Source: Diadema setosum (Eukaryota > Echinodermata > Echinoidea > Diadematoida > Diadematidae). Taken from it: a stretch of DNA of 64,000 nt. The translations under genes and the position numbers were made by a program. Below the pieces are notes generated by a model, which saw nothing but the letters and a program-made list of their open reading frames with translations, ran no database searches and was not told the DNA's origin. This document shows positions 1 through 10,770 of the stretch, piece by piece (position 1 is the stretch's first letter; each line of letters starts with the position of its first letter). The stretch lies in NCBI GenBank assembly GCA_033980235.1, contig CM067069.1, forward strand, positions 21,386,650 through 21,450,649, read 5' to 3'.

Positions 1-778
1 CCTGAGGTCTCAATTTCAAATTCTGCGAAGTGTCCAAGTCCTTGAACAAGATGCTTTACCCACAATGTCCCATTCATTCATTGTGTATCAATGAGTAACT
101 GACAGTGCTAGGGTATCACTTGTGTAATAATAATGGCAGGGCCTTCTGGTAGAGCAGTGCTATTACTGAGAAGGATGCCCTGGGTAAATGTGACCAAAAT
201 GGAGCACTGTAATTAATGTGAAATGTGGATTATAATCCCTGGTAAACAAATGCTCTCGTCGAGACACATAACAGGCTAGCCTTCAGAAATCTGCAGAAAA
301 ATGAATACACTGGTAAAATAGGTTAATTACAGTTGGTGATTATGAATATTTAACAGAACACTAGTTTTGCTTTCAAAACAAGTTCTTGTCAAAAAAAGAA
401 CATTGACTTGTTGCATCCCATTCACCTGTCTGAATTTTTGACCATGATTTTTAAAGATACTGTGTTACTCATTCTTATCAGTCTGTTCTGCAAATCTTGT
501 GACTCTCTGTATTACTGAAATGCTGTAGCAATTTGAATGAACTGAGTAATGCACACTCATGATAATAAATCTGAGTGGAATCAAACTGCTGCTCACATAC
601 CCATCTATGGAAGAAAAATAGTCTTACAAGTTCAAAGGAAACCTAACATATTATGTTCTGAGAAAGTAAGTGAAATGAAGTTTATGACTCTTAACTCATG
701 TTGAAAATGTCACAATGGTTTTTATGAGATTTCTGGAAGGGTTGCATGTTTCCATGTGTACTGGGCTTTACCAATGGC
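1..778. other. Upstream flank, no gene recognised
   Basis: AT-rich, non-repetitive-looking DNA with no convincing open frame, RNA gene or splice pair. It lies about 7 kb upstream of the first Rgl exon. The segment up to about 1250 could be the 3' untranslated part of a neighbouring + strand gene because AATAAA occurs at 1227-1232, but nothing else supports this. Confidence 0.4.
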
Positions 779-874
779 TTAACCCTTTGAGAATGAGCTC
801 ATTGTGCCACAGCATGCATTTCCTATAGGCACCTGCCTTAGTATACTTTATAGGACTAGTCTTGAATGGGTTAA
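779..874. repeat. Small TTAA-flanked MITE, copy A (96 bp)
   Basis: The segment starts TTAACCCTTTGAG and ends TGAATGGGTTAA, so it is bounded by TTAA on both sides with CCC/GGG termini. The middle contains GCATTTCC-TATAGGCACCTGCC followed by AGTATACT. A second copy lies at 28223-28316 with the same blocks. TTAA target duplications and CCC...GGG ends are typical of piggyBac-type elements; at this size it would be non-autonomous. The superfamily assignment is inference. Confidence 0.55.
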
Positions 875-1822
875 TAGACCTGCATACATGAAGTTCCATG
901 CAGACTGTGTATTTCTAGTTACTTGGCTGTATTTGCTTAAGGTGCTTTGTTTTCTTTCTTTTTTTCTTGCAGGGGTTTGCATATGTTTCCATGAGCACTG
1001 GTGATGTTACAGAGTACTAAAATACTGGGTAAATGCATTAGGGTATCTTTATGGCCAAATGTCCAAGGTTTTGTGATGGTTCGTGCAGATGGAACATTTT
1101 TGTTTTCCCCTTATATTGTTTCCGTAGATACATGTATGGTGTCATGATTTTATGAAAAAGTTGCTACAAATGTATGGTTATAAGTTCAAGAAACCCATTG
1201 TATGTAAAGAGTTATCAACATAACCAAATAAAGTAAAAAAATACACAGATCAAGTTTGTATGAATACTTATTACTGGTAGTGTGTGGCATGTATGTCTAG
1301 CTCAAGCTCATGATCTAAGAAACAAAATACCAAATGTGTACAGTTGAGACTATGCAACAAATCTACTACATGTAGGGCCCACAATGTTCTCGTATGTGTG
1401 TAAAACATCAAAGGAAGTGTTATTCTTTGCAGTAGAAGGACCATTACACCATATATTTGATAGTTTTATTTATTTATCTAGGAAGTACATGTAGTCATTT
1501 TTAATTTTTATCTATTCTCATTTTCACCAATTTAATGAAACGTGCCATTAGAAAACAATATACCTATTCTAATATGTCAAATTATAGCACTTGTGTAATC
1601 ACAATGTAATAGGTTGTAAGCAAATATGCATGATATTTTTGTAATGATGTTGAAGATTTAAGATGCTACATGTGTATATGTGTAGACATGTTGTTATATC
1701 ATACTCAATACACAGGTATCTCTGTCATTTCACAGTGCCATACATGCTGTATGTGCCATCCCATTTATCTACACACATACATCATAGATGCCAAGTTCAA
1801 AAAATTTTTATGAGTGAGATTT

Positions 1823-1915
1823 TCATGACTCGGCACCTCGGCGCGCACGCATGTGCGTGAGCGAGGGGAGGGTGTGGGAGGGGGGTGTCCGCCCTCCTAT
1901 GGTTGGGAGCTTTTC
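1823..1915. repeat. GC-rich repeat fragment related (inverted) to 4600-4690
   Basis: The block holding GAGCGAGGGGAGGGTGTG and GGGGGGTGTCC is, on the opposite strand, closely similar to the CACCCCCCTCCCACACC block at 4613-4630 and its GCTCGGTCGCTCC surroundings. Both look like pieces of one dispersed GC-rich element. No protein is encoded. Confidence 0.45.
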
Positions 1916-1941
1916 AATTTTTAGTGCAAGCTGGTGCATAC

Positions 1942-3276
1942 TTAACCCTAACTGCACTGGGGGGGGGGGGGGGGCCTGGGAGGCCCCCCCTCCGTACTTT
2001 TGGCGATTGCATCGCGACCGCTGGGAATTTCGGATTCTCGCTTCATGACTTTTTCCCCTGAAGTCTTGTGCACATTTTGATACCACATTTGTCCATATCG
2101 GACCTACCTAGGGGGTGTTATGGGCCAATTAGTATGCGCATGTCATTAAAACGGCTAATCGCTGCATATATTTGTGTACAGTTACATACTGTCAATAGAC
2201 CATGGCTTGCATTACTTTATAAATTTTGCTCAGGAATTGGTTTTCCACTTGGTTCATGCTTCTATATTGTTCTGAAATAAATTGGGCAAAGTTTAGAAAC
2301 AATGATATAGAAATGGAATATAAAACAATAGAAAACATAAGAAATAAAAACAGTACAAAACATAACAAAAAAGTTTTTTTCTCGGTTTTTTTTCTCTCTC
2401 TGAGGGGGAAATTGAGTTTTTATCCACATAGATGATTCAAATAACTCTTATCCTTCCACATGATTTACTGGGCACTCTTAGAAAACAATAAAATACATAA
2501 CAAATGTAAACAGTAAAAACAAAAGAAATAAAAACATTGGAAAAACAAATGAATAACTGATATTTTCACTTTTTGAGACAAAAAACATGATTCTGTAAAG
2601 TTAATTTCAAAAATGTTTTATGAGTATGGCAAATAACTTGTTTGATTTTTCTCACATTTCTATACTTTTTGTAATCATTGATTTTTCTTATATTTTACCT
2701 GCAAAATCACATATAAGCTAAGTTTTATTTAAAAAATCATAAATTTACATAAATTTGCATAAATTATACTTCAAGTTTACAATATCAGGGACATTAGAAT
2801 ACAGTTGAAAAGTATGGTAGTGCCCATGGGTCCTGTAAAAGGATAATTTTACTTCCAGTTTCATTTTAGTAAGTAGTAAATTTGCATATTAATAGTTTAT
2901 GCAAATCTGCTGTACTCATAAAAATAGATAAGAATTGATTTATTTCACATTTGGGAAACATTATTCTTCATTATTACACAGTTTTCATGTAATTTTGTAC
3001 TTGTTTAGGCTGAAATTATGACAATATCCCCCAAATGCATGCAATATGCATTATGAATAATTAATTGGCTAATTATGCAAAAAAATGCATAACTGATTAG
3101 AATAAATTACACCATCAGATTCAGCACGCGAAGATCTATCAGCATGCAAATTTTCAAGTTCATCGGACATTGCGTTTCCGAGATCAATGGGGGGGGGGGG
3201 GCTGGGAGGCCCCCCCCCCCCCCCCCCCCCCCCAGTATATTCATGGAGCCAAATAGCCCAGTACAGTAAGGGTTAA
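1942..3276. mobile_element. TTAA-flanked element, about 1.3 kb, non-coding
   Basis: The left end reads TTAACCCTAACTGCACTGGG and the right end, read on the other strand, TTAACCCTTACTGTACTGGG, differing at two positions. Both ends carry a GGGAGGCCCCCC block next to a long G or C run. TTAA at each edge suggests a piggyBac-like target site. The interior is AT-rich and contains no transposase frame. It may be a single non-autonomous element or two ends of an older composite. Confidence 0.45.
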
Positions 3277-4315
3277 GTGACTATTTTTTACTTATTTTGA
3301 AAGATAAAAGGGAAATATGCCTTCAATTGCAACTCTTACTTTGATTCTTAAGCTATGCCCCAGTACGTGAGAAAAATGGGTGTCATGCGTGAGATCGTGA
3401 GACAGACCCTAAATGCTTGAGTCTCACAATGCGTGAGACTTGGTAGCTCTGATACATACATGTACATGCAACATACATACAGCACAAATAAGTGGCAACT
3501 CACTATAAAGAGATATGATGTGACAAAATATCTGATACAACAAACTAATTTTTGTGGTCCCACTATATTTATTTCCTTTGTTTTGTATTGTTTATTGACT
3601 AACCAAGCAAATAACGTTGGTGAAGGTGATGGGACAAACTATCACTTCTGAGGCGATCTGGATCTAGCTATCTTTCTGAAGCGCAGCTGAGGAAAGATAG
3701 CGTACACATTCAGATCGCCGAGGAAGTGATAGTTTGTCTCATTGCCTGAAACTAAAAGTTGATTATTTGCTTTATATTCCACATCTAGGGTCCTATATTC
3801 CCATTTCATTCCACATCTGAAACAGTTTTAGCTGTCTTAGGGTATATTCGGGGCTTAGGCTACGTAGTTTACTTTATGACGTATGCGCGTAGATGACAAA
3901 ACAACAAATTTGCTCCACACCCCTCACATGGCACTGAAATAAAAGTGTGTTGCACTGTGGTCTATCACTTGACCCAGGTCAAATGATAGACCACAGTACA
4001 ATGCACTTTCATTTTGCGCGTACTCAAAATTGTAAGTTACATCATGCGTTAGGACTGTGTGGACTAAATCAGCGAAACAAAATGACTATCATCATATAGA
4101 GTGTAACAAACTTTTCTTCTCAGGTGATGTGATGGGCAAAACTACGCTTTATCATGTGATCAGCTCTTGACCAATCCTATATAGCAAGATTCTTAGTATG
4201 TGGAATATAAAACAAGATATCTGATATAAAGAACAAGTTGTCTTGGTCCCCAGGATCTCGCTATACTGAGTTTCCACTGTACAACCTTTTTGCTTATTTT
4301 TCATGGATCTGTCCA
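3277..4315. repeat. Flank with two small palindromes
   Basis: Two inverted repeats stand out. At 3631-3740, GACAAACTATCACTT and GGCGATCTG are mirrored by CAGATCGCC and AAGTGATAGTTTGTC around a central AAGATAGC/GCTATCTT pair. At 3943-4010, TGGTCTATCA-TTGACC is mirrored by GGTCAA-TGATAGACCA. Both would fold into hairpins. Nothing else was recognised. Confidence 0.5.
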
Positions 4316-4731
4316 TGGGTGTATGCAAGGGGGGGTCGGGAGGGTCGTACGACCCCCCCCCCCCCCCCCAAATTTTCAAAAGGTCCACTTTTTGTAAAAG
4401 ACATTTTTGTTTTTTGAGGGCTTTTTACTCTATATAGGCCTACAACAGAAAAAAAAAAGTGATCAGGTGGTGTAAATTTCGTAACTTAGTTTTAATAAGG
4501 CATAATTTACCTTGTTTCTAAGCCCCACTGCCATGCCGAAAAAGTCACTTTTCCATGCACCAAATGGCCCCATTTTAAGATATAAAATTCAAAAACTCCC
4601 TACCATGGGAGGGGGGACACCCCCCTCCCACACCATTCCCCCCGTGCTCGGTCGCTCCGCTCCCTCGCAAAGGTAAAGGTCCAAACATTTTTTATTACGA
4701 CCCCCCCAGAAAAAATCCTGGATACACCCCT
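4316..4731. repeat. GC-rich dispersed element with GGGTGTAT / ATACACCC ends
   Basis: The left part reads GGGTGTATGCAAGG followed by a G run and TCGTACGA and C17. The right part reads CGACCCCCCCAG and then CCTGGATACACCCC. The arms are inverted relative to each other (GGGTGTAT...ATACACCC). The interior includes the block shared with 1823-1915. No coding capacity. Confidence 0.45.
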
Positions 4732-4888
4732 GCTGTCATCAATCGTCCCTCTGAGATAGCTCTGTTTTTGCCTTCCACCACGCTGTTTTCTATGTTCAAT
4801 CAGTGCTAAAGATGGTATGCAGGGGCGGATCCAGGAATTCCATAGAGAGGATGAGGCGCCTTTGCAAAATTAAAGAGGGGGGCGCATG

Positions 4889-6066
4889 GTATCCTTATGA
4901 AACTTGGCATGTGTATGTATGAGTGAGCGAAGTCGTGCCTATTAACTTTTGAGTGCACATGCTCAAGGTCAAAGGTCAAAAGGTCAAGGTCAAATGCTCA
5001 AATCTCACTATTTCCCCGTATCTATGCAATGCCTGAAGGTATTTTCTTAAAACTTAGTGTATATATGAACTACCAAATGAAGATTCACCAGAGAGAGTTT
5101 TGGGTCATGAGGTCAAAGGTCAAGTGAAAATGTTAAAGGGAAAGTAAACCCAAAGAGCAATGTGGATTGAGTGAAAGCAGTGATATTAATAGAGCACATC
5201 AGTGAAAATTTGAGGAAAATCGGGGAATCGATGCAAAAGTTATGAATTTTTAAAGTTTTGGTGTTGCAACTGCTGGGTAAGGAGACTACTAGAGGTTATG
5301 ACGTATGAGTGGACTACAATATAAAGAAAATAAAAAGGGAATTCAATGAAAATTCATTTTTCATGAAAATTACATATTCCATCAACTTGATACTGACATA
5401 TGTTAGGGGTAGCACTTATTTCCCCTGCTTTCTGAAAGCGGTTAGTCAAGAACTCTTTCATTTTGCTAGAAAAGTGAATTTTTGTGGAATTCCTTTTGTA
5501 TTTCCTTTATATTGTGGTCCTCTCATACGTCATAACCTCTAGTAGTCTCCTCATCCAGCGGTTCCAACACCAAAACTTTAAAAATTCATAAATATTGCAT
5601 CGATTGTCCGATTTTCCTCAAACTTTCACTGATGTGTTCTACTAATGTTACTGCTTTTACTCAATCCACATTGCTCTTGGGGTTTGTCTTCCCTTTAAAA
5701 TTTTACTTTTTCTCCATATCTCACAAATATTTCAAGGTATCTTTATTAAACTTAGTACATATGCATGCACTAACTGGCAGTGATCATCTAGGGAATTTAG
5801 GGGTCATGGGTCAAAGGTCAAGGTCAGCTCATCAAAATATCACTATTTCCCTCTTATCTATGCAATGCCTGCAGGATTTTTCTTGAAATTTTAGTGTATG
5901 CATGTATTACCCTATAGAGATTCTCTTGGAATTAGTTTCTCGCCAAAAGGTCAAGTGAAAGTGCTAAAAGTCATCACACATTGTCAAGACATTGTACTAT
6001 AGACCTATTAGGAGAACCATGCATTATGGTGGCGGCATACCAGTCGCCATAGCGACATTTCTAGTT
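4889..6066 (+). mobile_element. Old, broken copy of the (GTCC)n Helentron-like element
   Basis: From about 4889 the sequence aligns with the part after the (GTCC)n array of the intact copies (GGTATCC-TATGAAACTTGGCATG, then the GGTCAAAGGTCAAAAGGTCA cluster), and it ends with the same 3' structure: GGCGGCATACCA, hairpin GTCGC-CATA-GCGAC, ATTTCTAG-TT at 6066. The 5' end with the tetranucleotide array is missing, and it is clearly more diverged than the other three. It is interrupted at 5133-5698. Confidence 0.7.
5133..5698. mobile_element. TTAA-flanked foldback MITE nested in the old Helentron-like copy
   Basis: The element starts TTAAAGGGAAAGTAAACCC and ends with the inverted match GGTTTGTCTTCCCTTTAA; the arms pair over about 150 bases (CAATGTGGATTGAGT mirrored by ACTCAATCCACATTG). 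The surrounding sequence continues across it relative to uninterrupted copies, so it is an insertion with TTAA as target site. A related, partial copy is at 20641-20956. Confidence 0.75.
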
Positions 6067-6150
6067 TCTTTTTTTTTATCTTTTGTTTTAACCAAAAATA
6101 ATAGAGGGGGTGCACACCCAGTGCACCCCCTCTGGATCCGCCACTGGTAT

Positions 6151-6976
6151 GTCATATCATATTTTTCTGCAGTTGCCTGTCCACAAAAGTTTGGCATCAC
6201 AAGTGGCTTCATTTGAAGAAAATGTGGCACTAGTATGGCATCATAGGTCTACTCTATGATCAGCTCATGATGGATATATGAGGGATAGAGAGAAAGTTGG
6301 GGAGGGGGTCGAGGGAGTCAATTGGCCCAATTATGTCTTGTTACTGACATGGTCAAGCTCCCCCTAACGCACAAATCTGGAACCCTTGGAAACTTCTGGG
6401 GTTCAGTGGTTTGGAAGTTGTTTGGGGTTTTTTTTTCAGATTGATTGATCATATTTTGGTATTTTATATTATCTTATATACTACTTGGACTCCATTTAAA
6501 GCGAAAATGACGTAACACGACATTTGCTCCTGCAGCAGTTGCTCCGTGGTCTTATTTTCTCCAAAGGCCTAGGATTAGGGGTAGGGTTGCGATATGTTAT
6601 TTTGTTTAGTTTATGTATATGAATATTAGGATTAGGGATAGGGGTGTGTTTGTGGGTAGAATTTGTGTTTGACTTCAATAGCGTGCAGATATTTCAGGGG
6701 AACAATTTGACGCATGGAGCAAAATGTCGTGGAACGGAAAATGAATTTGTGTGTGTGTGTGGGTGGGGGGGGGGGGGGGGGGCTACACCATATGTGTTCC
6801 ATGCCTCATTGTGTCAGAAAACATGATGCATATAATTTTTTCATGCGTTCGCTTGAAAGTTTGTGTTTTGTGACTTTTTTTTTATCCATGTTTGTATAGT
6901 GCCTGCCAACATGCATACTCTGCTGCTTCACGATAAACCATTTAAAATACATAGCAGAGGAAAAGATCACACATTT
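6151..6976. other. Upstream flank with (GT)n and G18, no gene
   Basis: No credible frame. It holds a short GT tract followed by GGGT and an uninterrupted run of 18 G (6765-6782), and several TTAGGG-like GATTAGGG spacers near 6570-6640 that are too few and irregular to be telomeric. Confidence 0.4.
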
Positions 6977-7123
6977 GGGGGGCATTTCATGAAGCATTTA
7001 GTCCGACAAAGTTGTCAGACAAATTTTCTCTCAGCCAATCAGATGCGAGGGTTTCAGTAGCTTAATTGTAACGGTTTGTCAGAAAAATATCCGACCAAAA
7101 CGCTGAACCATGAAATGCCCCCC
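6977..7123. repeat. MITE with GGGGCATTTCATGAA ends, copy A
   Basis: The left end GGGGGGCATTTCATG is mirrored by CATGAAATGCCCCCC at the right, 147 bases in all, with AGCCAATCAGATGCGAGG inside. A second copy is at 36858-36986. It sits directly beside the presumptive Rgl promoter. Confidence 0.7.
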
Positions 7124-7139
7124 AGTTTTGTAAATGGGC

Positions 7140-7590
7140 GTGTCACCACTGCGTGTCACAAGCCTCTGCTGCCATCTCGTGTTGTACTTGATACATCTCA
7201 TACGTTCACAAACTCGAGATTTGTAGAGCGTGTACGCTCTTTGATATAAACAACGCACGAGCACTGTAGAAAGTTTTCTCAGAACTCTAGCTGCTGCATG
7301 CATGCACTGAGATGAGATGAGCAAAGCACTGACTGCGACTGACTGAGCGCTGACAAAGGGGAACGCGAACGAGAAGCGAGTAGAAACGGACCAGTGCCAC
7401 GCGAGTTACAGTCCGCTCTGTTTACGTTGTTCATTGAAGAAGCCGGATGAATGAATTTAGAAATGCCCACTGTCCATACCTAGGAATCAGCTCTGTGTGG
7501 ACATCGTGTGATTTTGTGGAGATACTTTCTGCGGAATAACTTATTTCCATGATAATGCTGTCGGAGGTGGGATAGAATTCAACTTTGTAC
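7140..7590 (+). promoter_or_regulatory. CpG-rich presumptive promoter and 5' leader of the Rgl gene
   Basis: This stretch is visibly richer in CpG than the surrounding DNA, with about twenty CpGs between 7140 and 7480, and lies directly before the first coding exon. Long pyrimidine or repeat tracts are absent. A weak TATA-like GATATAAAC lies near 7231, but I would not rely on it. The leader holds two upstream ATGs: one opens a 30-codon frame (7447-7539) and the other a 8-codon frame (7549-7575) that is in phase with the main ATG and is closed by TAG at 7573. The transcription start cannot be fixed from sequence alone. A MITE (6977-7123) abuts the left side. Confidence 0.5.
7447..7539 (+). other. 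Upstream ORF (30 codons) in the presumptive 5' leader
   Basis: ATG at 7447 opens a frame closed by TAA at 7537. It lies in a different frame from the main start at 7591 and ends 51 bases before it. If the transcript starts upstream of 7447, ribosomes would meet this frame first, which commonly lowers translation of the main frame. A second, shorter one (7549-7575) lies between them. No conserved peptide was recognised. Confidence 0.3.
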
Positions 7591-7617
7591 ATGGAGAGCA
7601 AAGGGAAGGGAGTGAAG
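7591..7617 (+). CDS. Rgl: Rgl coding exon 1 (start codon, 9 codons)
   Basis: The exon reads MESKGKGVK from ATG at 7591 and ends at AAG|GTAGGA after 7617, phase 0. An in-frame TAG at 7573 shows that coding cannot extend further upstream. Exon 2 starts in phase 0, so the joint gives MESKGKGVK followed by EGSPESPYKMWGEE. The basic lysine-rich leader is not conserved in the family as far as I know, and RalGDS/RGL proteins usually differ in this first-exon part. The evidence is the position just after a CpG-rich segment, a good ATG context with an upstream stop, a donor and matching phase. There is no homology support for nine residues, so this exon is less certain than exons 2-5. Confidence 0.6.
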
Positions 7618-9827
7618 GTAGGATGAAGTAGCCTACTAACTGTTCAATTGTAATAGACAGTGCTAGATTATTGTTTTGTTTTCTTTTTCGCCCCGGCTAT
7701 ATATAATTTATATAGTATAGTGGTTGTTGCATTGTTTAGGTATCATGTTTGCCAGACGAACAAATTGCAGTTTGTCTTTTATTGGCTCGCACAACCACTT
7801 TGCAGCAGCTGCATTTGACATTCAACGCTCGATGTCAAATTGATCAGAATGCTATTTGTAGCCTAGCCAAAACTAGATCTAGGTTGTTTCATTCTAGACT
7901 CTAACCACGTTAGAGTAGAGTAGATACAAGATAGCTTGGAGAGTTGTAAAAAAACATTTTATAAGCATTATCAAAGTCAATCATTCCAACATCAAGTTTA
8001 CTTCTTGTAACTGTTACAAAAACACCCCCCAAAAACAAACAAAAAAACCCCCAAAAAACAAACAAACAAAAACGCTGAGTGACATTCTGTTATTTCTGTT
8101 TTGTTCTCTGCTTTACATGTTTTCTTTTTCTCTTTCTTTCATCACTTTTCATGCTTAATGAATGAATGAAAGAATGACAATAGGGAAGTAAGCAGGGAAG
8201 TGCAAAGAAATCTCCCTGTGTGCAGATTAGGTCTTCATCATAAAAGCATTTTTCCCCATTTCCTTCTCCACACTGTATGACACATGAATAGCATAGATTC
8301 GTCATTTGTTTATATTGGATCTATTGTAAAATTGTCCTGTGGAGAGTGCTGTGTTTGTACAGCTATTCTCAAAAGATGGAACTGTTTGGTTGGATCCCAT
8401 TTACAGTAAGTGTCTCTCACGTTTGGACATCAACAAGACAATAATGACACTGGGGATGAGGAAAGGTTTCCTTTCAGATGGCAATCCAATCAGAGCCAGA
8501 ACCTGGTAGCTGTGGTTTGTGATAGTCTCCACCCCATACAACTCTACTGGACAGAGATGTCCTTGGATTGGTGTTCTTACATGGTGTACACTGTGTGTGT
8601 GTTGTGTGTACATGTGTGTGTCTATGACTATGTACTTCTTAGGCACGATTCTGACTGAACATGTTTATAATATAATTTATCTTGTTGGAAGATGAAACAA
8701 TCTGAGACTTGAAGGACTTCAACTTGATAGATTATTTGCTAACATGTACATGTATAATTGCTAACATGTACACATATAATTGCCGTTTCAAAGGACTTTT
8801 TATCACAAATGTCAAAGATTGTCTGATAATCATTTTAATGATTTATGGTTGCTTAAAAAAATAGGATTTTTTTTTTTCATTTCTTGAAAGATTTTGTCAG
8901 TAGGCCTACTATATTATTGGTACCACTCTGCAGTTAAATATACTGCACCTTCATGGAGAATACATTTTAATACAGATATCAGAATGCTTCATGCTTGTTT
9001 CCAAAATATGATGTCCATTATGAACATAATAGGTGATCTCACCATTTTACTTGTTTTTACACCTAGCATTAGAACTATGTAGAAGATAATTTGTACAAGT
9101 ATTACAACTGTAGTTCAATTGGTGATTGAAAGCCATGTCTCCTGGAGTTGAGTCTAAAGTCTTGTTACTATTCTGTAGATGGTTGTTATGTCGAATCGAA
9201 CGACTACACAGTGTATAGTTCATTGTGATTCAAGCAAGTTACAGGCAACTGTGGAGCCAACTGAATTTAATTTCACACATGCTGAATGAATAGCAATGGA
9301 ACAGACAACAGACACTACCATTGTGCCCCGCCTTCAGCTTGTCCTCATATTGTACAAAGATCCATTTTCATGAATTGTTCAGACTCCCCCCCCCCCCCCC
9401 CCCCCCATTCCTTTCACATGTATTGGGGTGGGGGGAACAAAAAATGAGATGAAAACATGCTTGGATTGCATTTCAACCTTGCACTTAAAAAGACCCCCCA
9501 AAAAACAAGAACACAACACAGTTTTCTACACACATTTTAAAGGCAGCAGTCACAGCTTGGATGTATCAAATTCCCCTAATTTGTGTTTATCTCTTTGAAC
9601 TGTTCTATAGTAAACTCTTAGATAATAGCATCTTATTTATGAATACTACATTACAATTATTATATTTTAGCAAAATCATTGTAACAGTAAATGTCTTTAC
9701 AGTATCTTCTCCATGACTTGATACTGCAGGCTACTGTAAGTTCATCTCAGTCATTAACATACAATTCACTGTTTGGTGCAATTTTTGTAAGTTAGCAGTG
9801 TACGTACATCCAAGTATTATTGCTGAA
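7618..9827. other. Intron 1, 5' part: simple repeats only
   Basis: No gene or element was recognised. The segment has A/C-rich tracts near 8020-8075, GT-rich stretches near 8595-8625 and an uninterrupted run of 21 C at 9386-9406. A short direct repeat of GCTAACATGTACA-type sequence lies at 8741-8785. Confidence 0.4.
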
Positions 9828-10230
9828 TTAAAGGGACTGTACAGTACTGGTTGAGATGGGGATTCATGTTTTGAACATTCCTAAGTGAGATAATGAGAAA
9901 CCTCTTATGAAATATGAAAGAGAATGTATTAGAAGGATTCAATGTTTATTTGATGAAAATTGGTTTTCAAATGGCTGAGATATCCAAAAAGTAATAATAA
10001 TAAAAGGCGACAGGCCACACCTTTTATTAGGATCTCTTTGTTTCACCTTGTTTTTGGATATCTCAGCCATTTCAAAATCGATTTTCATTAAATAAACTTT
10101 TGATACCCCTTAGAATTGCATGCTCTTTGACATCTCATAGAGTGGTTTCTGAATATCTCACAAAATGTTAAAAGCTAAATCCTCACCTCGACCAGAACTG
10201 TACACACCCTCAAGCCTGCACACCCTTTAA
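9828..10230. mobile_element. TTAA-flanked foldback MITE (GGGA-TGTACAGTA family), copy 1
   Basis: It begins TTAAAGGGACTGTACAGTAC and ends CACCCTTTAA; the arms (TTTATTTGATGAAAATTGG, GGCTGAGATATCCAAAAA) are mirrored (CATTTTTG-like, TTTTTGGATATCTCAGCC, GATTTTCATTAAATAAAC). TTAA borders both sides. No protein is encoded. Other copies are at 13557, 15267, 25119 and 44471. Confidence 0.8.
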
Positions 10231-10534
10231 GGTTACCCTTTGAGTGTTGTGGCATGTACACAATTTGTCATTCCACAGTGATAAATAGGGGCCATACTTG
10301 TCACAATAAACCTTTCAATCTGGCTCTTACCATCATGAGTACCTCTTGACTTCTTTGAATGGTACTCTGTTGTGTATCATGAACAAACAAAGGGATTTGT
10401 TCTGCATTGTACGTGTAGTTCTGCTACCTAGTCTTGTTACATCGTTACAGTGTCACAAAGTATTGGGGCAGCATCATTCCAAACCTCAGTGTTAAGCTGA
10501 ATAAAGTGAAGTGTAGCTGATGATAGGGACATTT

Positions 10535-10770
10535 TGTTGTATTTTGTTTCATTTTCCATCTGAGAAGATGGCTGGATAGCACATGTTCAGCTGAATTAAC
10601 AACTGTACAGCTGGTCTTCCCGGGGGTCCAGATGGATGTGAGGCGGGCCACTTCGGCAGGTTATGCACCCTGCTCTTTATGATGGATGAATGAAGCGGGA
10701 CCTTTTACACGCATGAGTGGGACTCCATTTTATGTCCTATGCGAGGACAAAGCGTTTTGCCTTGTACTAG
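10535..10770 (-). repeat. 5'-truncated SINE body (same family as 32093-32456)
   Basis: On the + strand it shares TTTTCCATCTGAGAAGATGG, GGATGTGAGGCGGG, CACCCTGCTCTTTATGATG and TCCATTTTATGTCCT with the SINE at 32093-32456, in the same order. The tRNA-like head is missing, so the copy is truncated at its 5' end (right side here). Confidence 0.7.

Larger units (their letters stand above)
4815..6150. mobile_element. Composite repeat with GGCGGATCCAG inverted ends
   Basis: GGGGCGGATCCAGG at 4822-4835 is mirrored by CTGGATCCGCC at 6132-6142, enclosing a diverged Helentron-like fragment (4889-6066) that is itself split by a TTAA-flanked MITE (5133-5698). The order of insertion can be read directly from the nesting. 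Confidence 0.45.

Noticed and set aside
1227..1232. AATAAA as the 3' end of a neighbouring gene
   Set aside because: The hexamer is common in AT-rich DNA and no coding exon was seen to its left.
6560..6650. Telomere-like TTAGGG repeats
   Set aside because: Only scattered GATTAGGG words, with no tandem array.
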